A DNA stretch of 64,000 bases from the NCBI GenBank assembly GCA_035448545.1, contig DAOTJE010000020.1:1-64000 (forward strand). The letters are read 5' to 3'. This document shows, in pieces, positions 53,895-62,760 of this stretch. Position 1 is the first letter of the stretch; each line of letters opens with the position of its first letter. The position numbers and the translations under genes are program-made. The notes under the pieces were generated by a model, which had not been told where the DNA came from, searched no databases, and worked only from the letters and a program-made list of their open reading frames with translations. Source of the DNA: Anaerobaca sp035448545. Its GTDB lineage: Bacteria > Planctomycetota > Phycisphaerae > Sedimentisphaerales > Anaerobacaceae.

Positions 53895-54749
53895 ATGGGG
53901 CTTTACGACAGGGACTATACTCAGGCCGGGGAGCGGCAGCAGTATCACGGCTCGCCTCAGATGCGGCTGAATCTGCCGCGTCTGACGCCCGTGGTCAAGT
54001 GGCTGCTTATCGTCAACCTCTCGATTTTCGTGGTCGGGGTCCTGGCGGATCCGGTCGGCGACTTCCTGGAACAGTGGTTCGCCGTTGACGGCGGCTCGTG
54101 GGCCACGGCGCTGCAACCCTGGCGGATCGTCACGTACCAGTTCCTGCACAGCCGGGACGTGGTCTGGCACATCTTCTTCAACATGCTGGCGTTGTTTTTC
54201 CTGGGCCCGCCTCTGGAACGGCACTGGGGCAGCCGCCGGTTCCTGCCGTTCTACCTGATCTGCGGGGCGGCCGGGGCCCTGTTCTACCTGTTCCTGACTG
54301 CGATAGGGTTCTTGACAGCCGTCCCGATGATTGGGGCCTCCGGCTCGATCCTGGGGCTTCTGGCGGCCTGTGCGATTCTATTCCCGCATATCGTCCTGTT
54401 TGTTGTGGTCTTCCCACTTCCGATTCGCGTTGCGGCGGCGGTCTTTGTGTTCATGTACTTCCTGCTGATCGTCACGCGGAGCAACAACGCCGGCGGGGAG
54501 GCCGCGCATCTGGCGGGTATGGCGGCCGGTGCCGGGTACGTCCTGCTCATGCCCAGGGTCGAGCGGTGGCGAATGAAGATGCGGGCCGGATCGTGGGAGA
54601 AAAGCCTGGAGCAGCAGCGCAAGCTCCAGATCGAGGTCGATCGCATCCTTGCCAAGGTTCACCGCGAAGGGCTGCACAGCCTGACCGGCAAGGAGAAGAA
54701 GGCGCTCAAGCAGGCCACGCAGATGGAACTGCGACGTCACAGGACGTAG
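53895..54749 (+). CDS. rhomboid-family intramembrane serine protease
   Basis: This 284-residue membrane protein has six or more helices. The catalytic Ser is in PMIGASGSILGLLAA (GxSG motif) and the catalytic His in AAHLAGMAAGAGYV; HIFFNMLALFFLGPPLE holds the family's HxxxN region. The C-terminal tail (from about residue 215) is a soluble, charged segment of about 70 residues (EQQRKLQIEVDRILAKVHRE), which could be a small coiled coil. Substrate unknown. The RpoE-type operon next to it faces it convergently. Confidence 0.92.
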   Translation: MGLYDRDYTQAGERQQYHGSPQMRLNLPRLTPVVKWLLIVNLSIFVVGVLADPVGDFLEQWFAVDGGSWATALQPWRIVTYQFLHSRDVVWHIFFNMLALFFLGPPLERHWGSRRFLPFYLICGAAGALFYLFLTAIGFLTAVPMIGASGSILGLLAACAILFPHIVLFVVVFPLPIRVAAAVFVFMYFLLIVTRSNNAGGEAAHLAGMAAGAGYVLLMPRVERWRMKMRAGSWEKSLEQQRKLQIEVDRILAKVHREGLHSLTGKEKKALKQATQMELRRHRT

Positions 54750-54830
54750 GTAGAAGGCCGCAGCCGTCCAGCGATGCAGAAGGGCCCCGTACAGCGTCCT
54801 GTCGGGTGATCCCCTCGCAAGCGTTGCCCG

Positions 54831-55667
54831 TCAATCCCACTTGAATCCGCGTTTGTTCAGCCCCTCCGTGAGGGCTTCGACGCGTTTGCGAATGTTCTCG
54901 CGCTTGACCTCGGGTTTCTGCCACCGGGCGATCTCGTCCTTGCTCTCTTTGATCTGCCGCTGCATCTCCTCGATCTTCTTCTGGAGCTGCTCGTAGGCGA
55001 TCTCCTTGCGGCGGACGATGAGATCATAGCGGCGACCGACGATGTCCTGCAATTCCATCCCCAGAGCCTGCTTCCTGGCATCGGACCGTTCGCGCTGCAT
55101 CTGACGAAGGATCTCGTCGCGTCTCTTGCGGAGGTCATAGTCCTCTTTCAACACCGCCCCGAGTTCCGGGTTGGTGCTGTAGGCCTCAAAGATGTGCCCG
55201 TATTGCTCGAGAAGATGCTCGAAGTTCTTCACGTACAGTTGGGGGTCTTTTTCCTTGACCTTAGCCAATTGTGTTTCCTCCTCGGGGTAATTGGCCTTGA
55301 GCCACTCGATGAACTCGGCGTTTCTCCTCTGGCGGCGTGTCTCGAAGCGTTCGCGACTGATCTCCTCGATTTCCTTGCGGCCGTGCTGGCCCAGTTCCGC
55401 CTTGAACCGCTCAGTGTCCTTCTTTCGCAGCTCCGCCAGTTCCTTTGCCTTGGCCGGATCGCGCTGTTCGATGCCCTTCATGATGCGATCGATCGTTTCA
55501 TCGGAGAGCCATCGGTACCACCACGGATACAGCGGTGAGCTCGATTCCTCTTCCCAGATATCCGTGGGGGTCTCTTGTGAGTCGGTCTGGGCCCTTGCCG
55601 GGACGGCCCGCAGGCCTCCCGTCAGCAGGACCACAGCCAGCAGAAGGACGGTCTGACATCGCGGCAT
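54831..55667 (-). CDS. secreted coiled-coil protein of the sigma operon
   Basis: This 278-residue protein has a signal peptide (LLLAVVLLTGGLRAVPARAQ, to about residue 27) and then a charged helical body rich in Lys, Glu and Arg, with long predicted coiled coils (such as YEQLQKKIEEMQRQIKESKD). WEEESSSPLYPWWYRWLSD follows the signal. No enzyme motif. The ATG at 55667 lies 12 bp after GGAGGG; a TTG at 55685 is the alternative. It is the third gene of a tight operon (5 bp after the previous stop), so a role as periplasmic sensor or effector of that sigma unit is inferred. Confidence 0.75.
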   Translation of the reverse strand: MPRCQTVLLLAVVLLTGGLRAVPARAQTDSQETPTDIWEEESSSPLYPWWYRWLSDETIDRIMKGIEQRDPAKAKELAELRKKDTERFKAELGQHGRKEIEEISRERFETRRQRRNAEFIEWLKANYPEEETQLAKVKEKDPQLYVKNFEHLLEQYGHIFEAYSTNPELGAVLKEDYDLRKRRDEILRQMQRERSDARKQALGMELQDIVGRRYDLIVRRKEIAYEQLQKKIEEMQRQIKESKDEIARWQKPEVKRENIRKRVEALTEGLNKRGFKWD

Positions 55668-55672
55668 AGCGT

Positions 55673-56182
55673 CTATTCCCTCCAAAACTGGGTGTCGATG
55701 CGAATCAATTCGAGTTCGACCTCGTCGAGCGAGCCGACTGCTCCCCGTTCGCCGTCGCCTGTCTCGAGGGCCTGCATCTGGGACTCGATCTGACGCAGTT
55801 CGGAGCGAAAATACGCCAGTTCTGCATCGTCGCAGGCCAGATCTTCACTCTCCCAGATCGCCGCTGGAATCAGCGAGGCATAGCTGACGGTATGGATCTT
55901 CTGCGTCGAACGCCCGAGGAAGCCGATTAAAGCCACGGCGATCATGGCAGCCGCAGCTCCCACATACCGGTAGAAGGGATGTGCGTGTCTGTGCCGCACG
56001 CCCAGCCGGATGGCGATCCGGCGTTTGATGGCTGCCAGCGTTTCCGACGCAACTTGGGGCGCCGGATTCGCCTCGAACAGCCTGTCGCCCGAACGGATGT
56101 CCTTTTCCACCGTGCCGGCCTGCGACGGGGCCATGAATCTCTTGAGCAACTCTGTCAATTCATCGTATGGATACTCGTTCAT
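55673..56182 (-). CDS. single-pass membrane protein, putative anti-sigma factor
   Basis: This 169-residue protein has a cytoplasmic-type N-domain of about 70 residues, one membrane helix (about 71-90, YVGAAAAMIAVALIGFLG) and an external C-domain of about 80 residues with acidic and glutamine-rich helices. It starts 3 bp after the ECF sigma gene, the usual position for an anti-sigma. It lacks the HxxxCxxC zinc motif of ZAS anti-sigmas, so if it is one it belongs to another type. I recognise no family by sequence. Confidence 0.6.
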   Translation of the reverse strand: MNEYPYDELTELLKRFMAPSQAGTVEKDIRSGDRLFEANPAPQVASETLAAIKRRIAIRLGVRHRHAHPFYRYVGAAAAMIAVALIGFLGRSTQKIHTVSYASLIPAAIWESEDLACDDAELAYFRSELRQIESQMQALETGDGERGAVGSLDEVELELIRIDTQFWRE

Positions 56183-56185
56183 TGC

Positions 56186-56725
56186 TCAACCCTCCATGAG
56201 CTCGCGCAGTTTCTTGAGCCCACGGTGCAGCTTCGAAAGGGCTGTTCCGATCGGTTCGGACCGCATCTGGGCGATCTCTTTGAAGCTCAATTCGGAATAG
56301 TAGCGCAGCACAATCAATTCCCGAGTGTCGGCGTCCAATCGGTTCAACTGGCTCTGAAGCCTGTCGACCTTGTCCGGTGTCAGGTCCGATTGGGCCGCTT
56401 CGATGGGACGCAGCTCCAATTCCGTCCGCCGCCCCTCGACGAGCTTCTTATGGCGTTTGCGGCCTCTGAGGTGGTCGTGGAAGATGTTCGAGGCGATCCG
56501 GAACAGCCAGCTTTCGAACGATCCACCTTTATAGGACCCGATCTTCTCCACCAGCTTGACAAACAGCTCGCTGAGCAACTCGTCGCTGAGATCGCGATCG
56601 CCGGTCAGGCGGTAGAAATAACCATAGCAGCGCCCGCCGTAGAGATCGACCATCTGGGCGAAGCACTCGGCGTCCCCCGACTTACAGCCGTCGATAATCT
56701 GGGTTAGCTCGGCGCCCGTGCCCAT
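56186..56725 (-). CDS. ECF RNA polymerase sigma factor
   Basis: This 179-residue protein has sigma-70 region 2 (FAQMVDLYGGRCYGYFYRLT, then DLSDELLSELFVKLVEKI and FESWLFRIASNIFHDHLRGR) and region 4 (LNRLDADTRELIVLRYYSEL and FKEIAQMRSEPIGTALSKLH, a helix-turn-helix). No region 3, as in ECF sigmas. The ATG at 56725 fits the family start; a longer open frame to 56878 is rejected. It heads the operon with the membrane protein and coiled-coil protein. Confidence 0.92.
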   Translation of the reverse strand: MGTGAELTQIIDGCKSGDAECFAQMVDLYGGRCYGYFYRLTGDRDLSDELLSELFVKLVEKIGSYKGGSFESWLFRIASNIFHDHLRGRKRHKKLVEGRRTELELRPIEAAQSDLTPDKVDRLQSQLNRLDADTRELIVLRYYSELSFKEIAQMRSEPIGTALSKLHRGLKKLRELMEG

Positions 56726-56922
56726 CCGTTGTATTGACACCCAATGAGAAGACGAGACGGCCAAAGGGTTTATTGCAGGAATCCGTTCGCACGCGTGTGG
56801 CCCGTTGGGTATGCCGATCGGGCCCGGGAAGGTGACCGACCGCTTGGCTCCCGGCCGGCCCGGTCGGCCGGGACACAACCAACTGACCTGACGGGACGGT
56901 CACCTCAGTCCCCAACCGCCGG

Positions 56923-57234
56923 TCAGACCGGCCAGGTATCGTCCCGGTCCTCGGAGCCGCTGCCCGGATCGTCCGGATCGAGACGCCATCTCTCCGATTC
57001 CTCCATCTCATTGATCTCCCTCTGGACGTACTTGAAGATTTTGTCCTGGAGCGGGGCGAGCCTTCCATATGACTTGAGCATGCTCTGGTAGCTGGCCACA
57101 AGCATGTCCAAGCGGAGCAGTTGCCACTTCGCGAGACACTCGGGCTCCCGGATACTGGAGAAGGGGTGGCACTTGAAGACCCGCTGTCCATCCGGTCCGA
57201 TCTCACAGAGTTCGCATTGGTCGCACTGAATCAT
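56923..57234 (-). CDS. small Cys-rich conserved-looking protein
   Basis: This 103-residue protein begins MIQCDQCELCEIGPDGQRVF, with cysteines at C-x2-C-x2-C and a fourth and fifth in FKCHPF and PECLAKW, a possible zinc or iron-sulfur site of the form C-x2-C-x2-C-xn-C. The middle is helical (LVASYQSMLKSYGRLAPLQD) and the tail is acidic (DPDDPGSGSEDRDD). I recall similar small proteins in planctomycetes without a known function; this is from memory. An ATG at 57240 adds two residues; 57234 has GAGG at a better distance. It lies 197 bp upstream of the sigma gene, same direction. Confidence 0.72.
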   Translation of the reverse strand: MIQCDQCELCEIGPDGQRVFKCHPFSSIREPECLAKWQLLRLDMLVASYQSMLKSYGRLAPLQDKIFKYVQREINEMEESERWRLDPDDPGSGSEDRDDTWPV

Positions 57235-57346
57235 ATCCATACCTCATTTCCGGGTGGCACGAGCGACATGCCGTGCCACCATGACGCTGCGGGATTGCGG
57301 TTTTTGCCTGTTTCTCTCTTTACACGAGGCCGTTTCCCGAGTAGCA

Positions 57347-57355
57347 TGCTATTAT
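57347..57355 (+). promoter_or_regulatory. extended -10 promoter for the 26-residue basic protein
   Basis: TGC followed directly by TATTAT (57350-57355) matches an extended -10 element. The start codon at 57408 is about 50 bp on. No good -35 box is present, as expected for extended -10 promoters. Confidence 0.45.
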
Positions 57356-57407
57356 ACGAGCTAAGACGCCTTGATAGTAGATATTCTGAGTTTTCTTAGA
57401 GGAATGC

Positions 57408-57488
57408 ATGGCCAAAGCAAGACGTAGAAGGAAGATCGGCAGTAAGAAGAGACGCACGCGCTGGAAGATCAGGCACAAGATCAGCTGA
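57408..57488 (+). CDS. 26-residue highly basic protein
   Basis: ATG at 57408 encodes MAKARRRRKIGSKKRRTRWK followed by IRHKIS and a stop. More than half of the residues are Lys or Arg. AGAGGA lies at a good distance before the ATG and an extended -10 promoter lies upstream. Its size and charge resemble small ribosome-associated proteins (AURKAIP1/COX24-type or THX-type), but the match is only general. It may be a real, usually overlooked gene. Confidence 0.5.
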   Translation: MAKARRRRKIGSKKRRTRWKIRHKIS

Positions 57489-57573
57489 CAACCTTCGCAT
57501 TTCGCAGTTTTTCACCCTGTAGGGAGTTCTCGCGCCGGGGCGAGGATTGTGTGCCATGGGTGCGACGGGATCG

Positions 57574-59172
57574 ATGAAGCACTTCCGCGTCATCTTCGAA
57601 CCGGACGGCAAAGAGATATCCATCCACCAGGGTGCGACCCTTGTTGAGGCCGCCGGTCAAGCCGGGATTGTCCTGAACACGTCGTGCGGAGGCCGGGGCA
57701 CGTGCGGAAAATGCGTCGTGCGCCTGGGCCCGTCCGGCCAGGAGGTGCTCGCCTGCCAGTATACGGTGCACCGCGATCTGACTGTCACGGTTCCCGCTTC
57801 CTCGCGTTTCTACGCCCATAAGGTCCTCGAACATGGCCTCGATCGGACCGCAGGACTTCAGCGGACGGTTGTGGAGAGGTATCGGTCGATGGCCGGCACC
57901 GGGGACATCTACGGCTTGGCGGTGGACATCGGAACCACCACTGTCGTTGCCAAGCTGGTTGACCTGGCCAATGGCCAATGCATCGCGACGCGCGCCATGC
58001 TCAATCCGCAAACGCAGTTCGGCGACGACGTTGTCAGCCGGATCAGCTATGCCGAATCGCAGGCGGGTCTGGACCGGCTCCACGCGATCATCATCGACGG
58101 CATCAACCAGTTGATTCGTGAGCTCTGCGCGGCGGTTCGGATCGAACCCGATGCAATCTATGAAGCGTCTGTCGTCGGCAACACCACGATGAACCACATC
58201 TTCCTCCGTTTTCCCGTGGCGCAACTGGGCCAAGCCCCGTATCGGGCCCACTCAGTCGATGCTCATGATGTCTCGCCGGTCAGCCTGGAGCTGACCATGA
58301 ACCCGGCGGGAAACGTCCACACCGTCGAGAACATCGCCGGATTTGTGGGCTCTGACACGACTGCCGTGGCCCTCGCGGTCGATATAGGCTCCGCAACGGA
58401 AATGACCCTCGTTGTGGATATCGGCACGAACGGCGAGCTGCTACTCGGAACGGCCGAGCGACTGTACGCAGCCAGTTGCGCAGCCGGGCCGGCACTGGAA
58501 GGGGCCCGCATCCGCTGCGGCAGCCGGGCCGTGGACGGGGCCATCGAGGCGGTTATCATCGACAGGGATGACATTGTGCTGGATGTAATAGGAGGCGGTC
58601 CGCCCTTGTCGATCTGCGGCAGCGGGCTGATCGACGCCGTCGCCGTGCTTCTGGAGCTGGGGGTGGTGGAGACCGGCGGGCATTTTGCCGATTTTGAGGA
58701 GATTCGAGCCAAATGCTCGGCGGCCGTGGCATCGAGGTGCATCGAGGTGGACGGCCAGCCGGCCTTCTGCCTGGCGAGGAGTCGGCGGAGCTCAGAGCCG
58801 ACCGTTGTTCTGACGCAGCGGGACATCCGGGAATTCCAGCTTGCCAAGGGGGCCATCCAGGCCGGCATCCGGCTTCTGCTGGGCAGGATGGACATCGATG
58901 TTGACGACCTGCAGCGAGTGCTTCTGGCAGGTGCCTTTGGCAACTACATTCGTCCAGCGAGCGCCGTTCGTGTAGGACTGCTGCCGAACGTCCCGCTGGA
59001 ACGCATCCATTTCGTGGGCAACGCCGCCGTGTCCGGGGCTCAGATGCTCCTGATCAGCGACGAGTGCAGAGCGGCTGCGGCGGTGCTGACGCGCAGGATT
59101 CAGTACGTCGAAATCGCCAACGAGAAGGCGTTCAGCGAGGTCTTTGCCGACTCTATGCTCTTGCGTCCATAA
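57574..59172 (+). CDS. RACo-like [2Fe-2S]/ASKHA protein (corrinoid reductive activator type)
   Basis: This 532-residue protein has an N-terminal 2Fe-2S ferredoxin domain with CGGRGTCGKCVVR (C-x5-C-x2-C) near residues 37-47 and a fourth Cys in LACQYTV. A linker and an ASKHA (actin/hexokinase-like) ATPase domain follow: YGLAVDIGTTTVVAKLVDL, VVGNTTMNHIFL, VVDIGTNGELLLG and SICGSGLIDAVAVLLELG near the end. Proteins of this architecture (RACo, RamA) use ATP to reduce and reactivate Co(II) corrinoid proteins in methyl transfer. No corrinoid protein or methyltransferase is adjacent. ATG at 57556 is an alternative start. Confidence 0.85.
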   Translation: MKHFRVIFEPDGKEISIHQGATLVEAAGQAGIVLNTSCGGRGTCGKCVVRLGPSGQEVLACQYTVHRDLTVTVPASSRFYAHKVLEHGLDRTAGLQRTVVERYRSMAGTGDIYGLAVDIGTTTVVAKLVDLANGQCIATRAMLNPQTQFGDDVVSRISYAESQAGLDRLHAIIIDGINQLIRELCAAVRIEPDAIYEASVVGNTTMNHIFLRFPVAQLGQAPYRAHSVDAHDVSPVSLELTMNPAGNVHTVENIAGFVGSDTTAVALAVDIGSATEMTLVVDIGTNGELLLGTAERLYAASCAAGPALEGARIRCGSRAVDGAIEAVIIDRDDIVLDVIGGGPPLSICGSGLIDAVAVLLELGVVETGGHFADFEEIRAKCSAAVASRCIEVDGQPAFCLARSRRSSEPTVVLTQRDIREFQLAKGAIQAGIRLLLGRMDIDVDDLQRVLLAGAFGNYIRPASAVRVGLLPNVPLERIHFVGNAAVSGAQMLLISDECRAAAAVLTRRIQYVEIANEKAFSEVFADSMLLRP

Positions 59173-59185
59173 GCGCCCGAAGACT

Positions 59186-60148
59186 TCATGGGGTTGGCCC
59201 ACAGGCGAGCAGGTAAGCCAGGTAGGCGCCGTAGATGCTCAGCAGCAGGACACCGCCCGCGCGGCCGATGACGCGCCGGCCCACGATCGCGCTGATGGCA
59301 AAGGCAACACCGACGCCGATCATAACCCAGAAATCGATCCCGCCCGCGAATCGGTGGTCGACGGCAAACGGCCTGACCAGCGCGGCCGCGCCGCTGACCA
59401 ACAAAGTGTTGAAGATGTTCGAGCCGACCAGATTGCCCACCGAAATATCGTGGTGATCCCTGAGGGCCGCCAGTATGCACGTCACCAGTTCCGGAAGCGA
59501 AGTGCCGACCGCCATGATCGTCGAGCCGATCACCGCATCGCTCAGGCCGATGAAAGTGCCGATCTTTACCGCCCCGCCGACTGCCAGCCGCGCGCCGACG
59601 GACAGGCCGGCCAGTCCGACGCCTATCAGGACAACGTGGTTGCCGACACCGGACGGCACGGCAACGACAGGGACTTCGCCGGCCCCGATGAGCAATGCAC
59701 CCCTCCTTGCCGCCCGCACCGTGTAGACCAGCAGGCCAATGAAGAGGACGAACAACAGCAGCCCCTCGGGTCGCGAGAGACTCCGGTCGCGCAGGATCGG
59801 CCACAGCACCAGGGAGACGATCAACAGCGTGGGGATCTCGCGCCGAAGCGTCTGGGCCTGGATCCGCAGCGGGTTGATCAGCGACACCAAGCCTGCCACC
59901 AGGGCCAGATTGGCGATGTTGGAGCCGTAAACGTTTCCGATGGCGATGTCACCTCTGCCGCCCAGGGCCGAAGCGATGCTGGCGGCCACCTCCGGGGCAG
60001 ATGTGCCCATGGCCACAACAGTCAACCCGACGACAAGCTGGCTGACGCCGAGACGCTGGGCGATCCCGACAGCTCCGTTGACGAGCAGATCCGCACCCTT
60101 CCAGAGCAGAAGCAGTCCGACCGTCAAGAACACTATCGCCCATGCCAT
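59186..60148 (-). CDS. calcium/sodium antiporter (CaCA family, YrbG-like)
   Basis: This 320-residue membrane protein has about ten helices and two inverted alpha repeats: TVVAMGTSAPEVAASI with GNVYGSNIANLAL in the first, and IMAVGTSLPELVTCIL with GNLVGSNIFNTLLV in the second. These GTS-x-PE and G-x-GSN motifs bind the exchanged ions. It exports Ca2+ in exchange for Na+. It is convergent with the RACo-like gene (13 bp apart). Confidence 0.93.
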   Translation of the reverse strand: MAWAIVFLTVGLLLLWKGADLLVNGAVGIAQRLGVSQLVVGLTVVAMGTSAPEVAASIASALGGRGDIAIGNVYGSNIANLALVAGLVSLINPLRIQAQTLRREIPTLLIVSLVLWPILRDRSLSRPEGLLLFVLFIGLLVYTVRAARRGALLIGAGEVPVVAVPSGVGNHVVLIGVGLAGLSVGARLAVGGAVKIGTFIGLSDAVIGSTIMAVGTSLPELVTCILAALRDHHDISVGNLVGSNIFNTLLVSGAAALVRPFAVDHRFAGGIDFWVMIGVGVAFAISAIVGRRVIGRAGGVLLLSIYGAYLAYLLACGPTP

Positions 60149-60273
60149 GTGAGCCTCTCAAGAAATGTGGTCTGCGGCGCGGCAATCGACCCGTCAGGCT
60201 TCCAAGACGGGCAGGTCGGACGACTCGACGATGCCGCAGATCGGGAGGCGAGATTCGCCGAGGCCGCCGAGAA

Positions 60274-61518
60274 TCAGACCTTCCCGACGACCAGGCATGC
60301 GTTGTGCCCGCCGAACCCGAATGAATTGCTGATCGCTATATTGACCTCGGCTTCGCGGGCTGTCCACGGCACGTAGTCCATCTTCGGATCGCAACGCTCA
60401 TCCAGATTGTCGAGGTTGATGGTCGGCGGGATGACCGAGCAGTTGATCGCCTTGATGGCGGCGATCAGCTCGACCGCCGCGGTCGCACCCAGCATGTGCC
60501 CCAGGCAGCTCTTGGTCGAGCTGACGGGGACCTTATAGGCATGCCGGCCGAACACAGTCTTGATGGCCGTGCTCTCGGCGATGTCGTTCAGCTCCGTGCT
60601 GGTTCCGTGCGCGTTGATGTAGCCGACATCCTCCGGATTGACCTTGGCGTCCGCCATCGCCAGCTTCATGGCCATGGCAGCGCCCTCCCCGTCGGGCAGG
60701 GGTGCCGTGATATGGTAGCCGTCGTCCGTTGCCCCATACCCGAGCAGTTCGGCGTAGATTGTAGCGCCGCGTTTGCGGGCGTGTTCGTATTCCTCCAGAA
60801 CCAGGATTCCGGCGCCTTCAGTCAGCACAAACCCGTCGCGATCTCGATCGAAGGGACGCGACGCAAGGGGGGGATTGTCATTGCGCAGGCTCAGCGAGCG
60901 GGCGGCGCAGAACGAGCCGAGGCCGATGGGGGTCAACGCCGCTTCGCTTCCGCCAGTGATGGCAACATCACTGCGGTTGCTCGCGATGTTCCAGAACGCT
61001 TCGCCAATGGTATGATTGCCCGAGGCACAGGCGCTCGATACGGCGAAACACGGGCCCCGGACACCAAACTGAATGGCGATGTTGCCGCTGGCGGCGTTGG
61101 ACATCAATCGCGGCACGCAGAAGGGCGATACCTTGCCGGGGCCCTTCTCGAGCAGGCGGATGTGCTGCTCTTCGATCTCCTTGATGCCGCCGATCCCCGT
61201 CCCGACAATCACCGCGACACGGTACGGGTCCTCCTTGGAAAAGTCCAGCCCGCTGTCCCTGACGGCGCTGACGGCGCCGGCGATGGCGAACTGGGCGAAG
61301 CGGTCCATTCGCTTCGCGTCCCGCTTGTCAATATACTTGGTTACGTCAAACTGCTTGATTTCTCCGCCGAAATGGACAGGAAACTGGCTCGTGTCGAAGG
61401 ATTCAATCGTGGAAACGCCGCTCTTGCCTTCGCACAGCGCAGCAAAAAGCTCATCGACGGACTCAGAAAGCGCAGTAACACACCCCAGGCCCGTTATGAC
61501 AACTCGACGTCTATTCAT
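60274..61518 (-). CDS. fabF: 3-oxoacyl-[ACP] synthase II
   Basis: This 414-residue enzyme elongates acyl chains on ACP. It has VVITGLGCVTAL at the start, the catalytic Cys in AVSSACASGNHTIG, the two His in INAHGTSTELND and KSCLGHMLGATAA, and SNSFGFGGHNACLV at the end. It begins 8 bp after acpP in the same operon. Confidence 0.96.
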   Translation of the reverse strand: MNRRRVVITGLGCVTALSESVDELFAALCEGKSGVSTIESFDTSQFPVHFGGEIKQFDVTKYIDKRDAKRMDRFAQFAIAGAVSAVRDSGLDFSKEDPYRVAVIVGTGIGGIKEIEEQHIRLLEKGPGKVSPFCVPRLMSNAASGNIAIQFGVRGPCFAVSSACASGNHTIGEAFWNIASNRSDVAITGGSEAALTPIGLGSFCAARSLSLRNDNPPLASRPFDRDRDGFVLTEGAGILVLEEYEHARKRGATIYAELLGYGATDDGYHITAPLPDGEGAAMAMKLAMADAKVNPEDVGYINAHGTSTELNDIAESTAIKTVFGRHAYKVPVSSTKSCLGHMLGATAAVELIAAIKAINCSVIPPTINLDNLDERCDPKMDYVPWTAREAEVNIAISNSFGFGGHNACLVVGKV

Positions 61519-61526
61519 ATCAGGCT

Positions 61527-61805
61527 TTATGCGTTCTCTTTCTTCTTGGTTTGCGCAACGCTGACGATGTAATCGATGGCGGCGCCGACGGTCTGGATCT
61601 TCTCGGCTTCTTCGTCGGGAATGCTCATGTCGAACTCGTCTTCGAATTCCATGACCAGTTCCACCGTATCCAGCGAGTCCGCATTGAGATCGTTGATAAA
61701 GGACGTCTCCCTGGTGATTTCCGCTTTGTCGACGCCCATTTGTTCGCTGATTATCTCGATCACCTTATTCTCGATCGCCTGCACATCTACCTCATCGATA
61801 CTCAC
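61527..61805 (-). CDS. acpP: acyl carrier protein
   Basis: This 92-residue acidic protein carries growing fatty acyl chains. The phosphopantetheine Ser is in DLNADSLDTVELVMEFEDEF, the invariant DSLD motif. The start is GTG at 61805, preceded by GGGAGG at 9 bp. It has about a dozen more residues at its ends than E. coli ACP. Confidence 0.97.
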   Translation of the reverse strand: MSIDEVDVQAIENKVIEIISEQMGVDKAEITRETSFINDLNADSLDTVELVMEFEDEFDMSIPDEEAEKIQTVGAAIDYIVSVAQTKKKENA

Positions 61806-61943
61806 TTGTTGATCCTCCCTAATACACTCATACCACCGTCAGTTGCTGTCGCCAAAATCACTGTACAACACCCCCACCCGGTTCGAATTTGGGCGGTATC
61901 TTACCGAGCGGACAAGACTTGTACAAACATTTTTCCTGATTTT

Positions 61944-62681
61944 TTACATGGCCATGCCGCCGTCGACGCACAGAACTTGACCGGTGATATACCCGGCGTC
62001 GTCGCTGGTAAGGAAGGCCACAGCCTTGGCGACATCGACCATGGATCCGAGTCGTCTCATGGGGATCAACTGCTTGGCGGCTTCGAGCACGGGTTCGGGC
62101 AGCTTACGCGCCATCTCCGTGTCGATGAAGCCCGGTGCGACGCAGTTGGCGGTGACGTTCTTCTTGGCGAGCTCGCGTGCGGTGGTCTTGGCCAGGCCGA
62201 TCAGACCGGCCTTGCTGGTGGAGTAGTTGGCCTGACCGGCGTTGCCGATGACGCCGGAGACGGAACTGATGTTGACAATGCGTCCGAACTTGTTGCGCAG
62301 CATGGACTTGGCGGCCGTCCGGGTCGCGACGAAGGCAGCTCGAAGGTTGACGTCGAGCACCTTGTCGAACTCTTCATCGGTCATACGAATCAGCAGGTTG
62401 TCGCGCGTGATACCGGCATTGTTGACCAGAATCCCGATGCCGCCGTGCTCGGAGGCCAAGGCCTCGAGCACCTCGGTGAACTTGGGCGTATCGGTGATAT
62501 CGACGCAACGTGTGATGACCTCAAAACCGGCCTTCTTGACCGCCTCCTGCAGGTCAGCCAGTTGATCCTCGATCACATCAATGCCGGCGACGAGACGTCC
62601 CTGCTGGAGCAGTTCGAAGACGATCGCGCGGCCGATTCCCCGAGCCGCTCCTGTTACAACGGCAAGTCGCTTTTCACTCAT
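61944..62681 (-). CDS. fabG: 3-oxoacyl-[ACP] reductase
   Basis: This 245-residue SDR enzyme reduces ketoacyl-ACP with NADPH. It has VVTGAARGIGRAI (nucleotide loop), ILVNNAGITRDNLLIRM, NISSVSGVIGNAGQANYSTS-K with the catalytic Ser, Tyr and Lys, and VAPGFIDTEM. The ATG at 62681 has GGAGG 8 bp upstream. A 138-bp gap separates it from acpP, with no clear promoter or terminator seen. Confidence 0.96.
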   Translation of the reverse strand: MSEKRLAVVTGAARGIGRAIVFELLQQGRLVAGIDVIEDQLADLQEAVKKAGFEVITRCVDITDTPKFTEVLEALASEHGGIGILVNNAGITRDNLLIRMTDEEFDKVLDVNLRAAFVATRTAAKSMLRNKFGRIVNISSVSGVIGNAGQANYSTSKAGLIGLAKTTARELAKKNVTANCVAPGFIDTEMARKLPEPVLEAAKQLIPMRRLGSMVDVAKAVAFLTSDDAGYITGQVLCVDGGMAM

Positions 62682-62760
62682 TTCGAGAGCCTCCAATTGT
62701 TGTGAGTTCTTTCACAAAAAGTGTCGTTGGGCAAGTTCTCGTGGCTGCATCCAGACAGGC

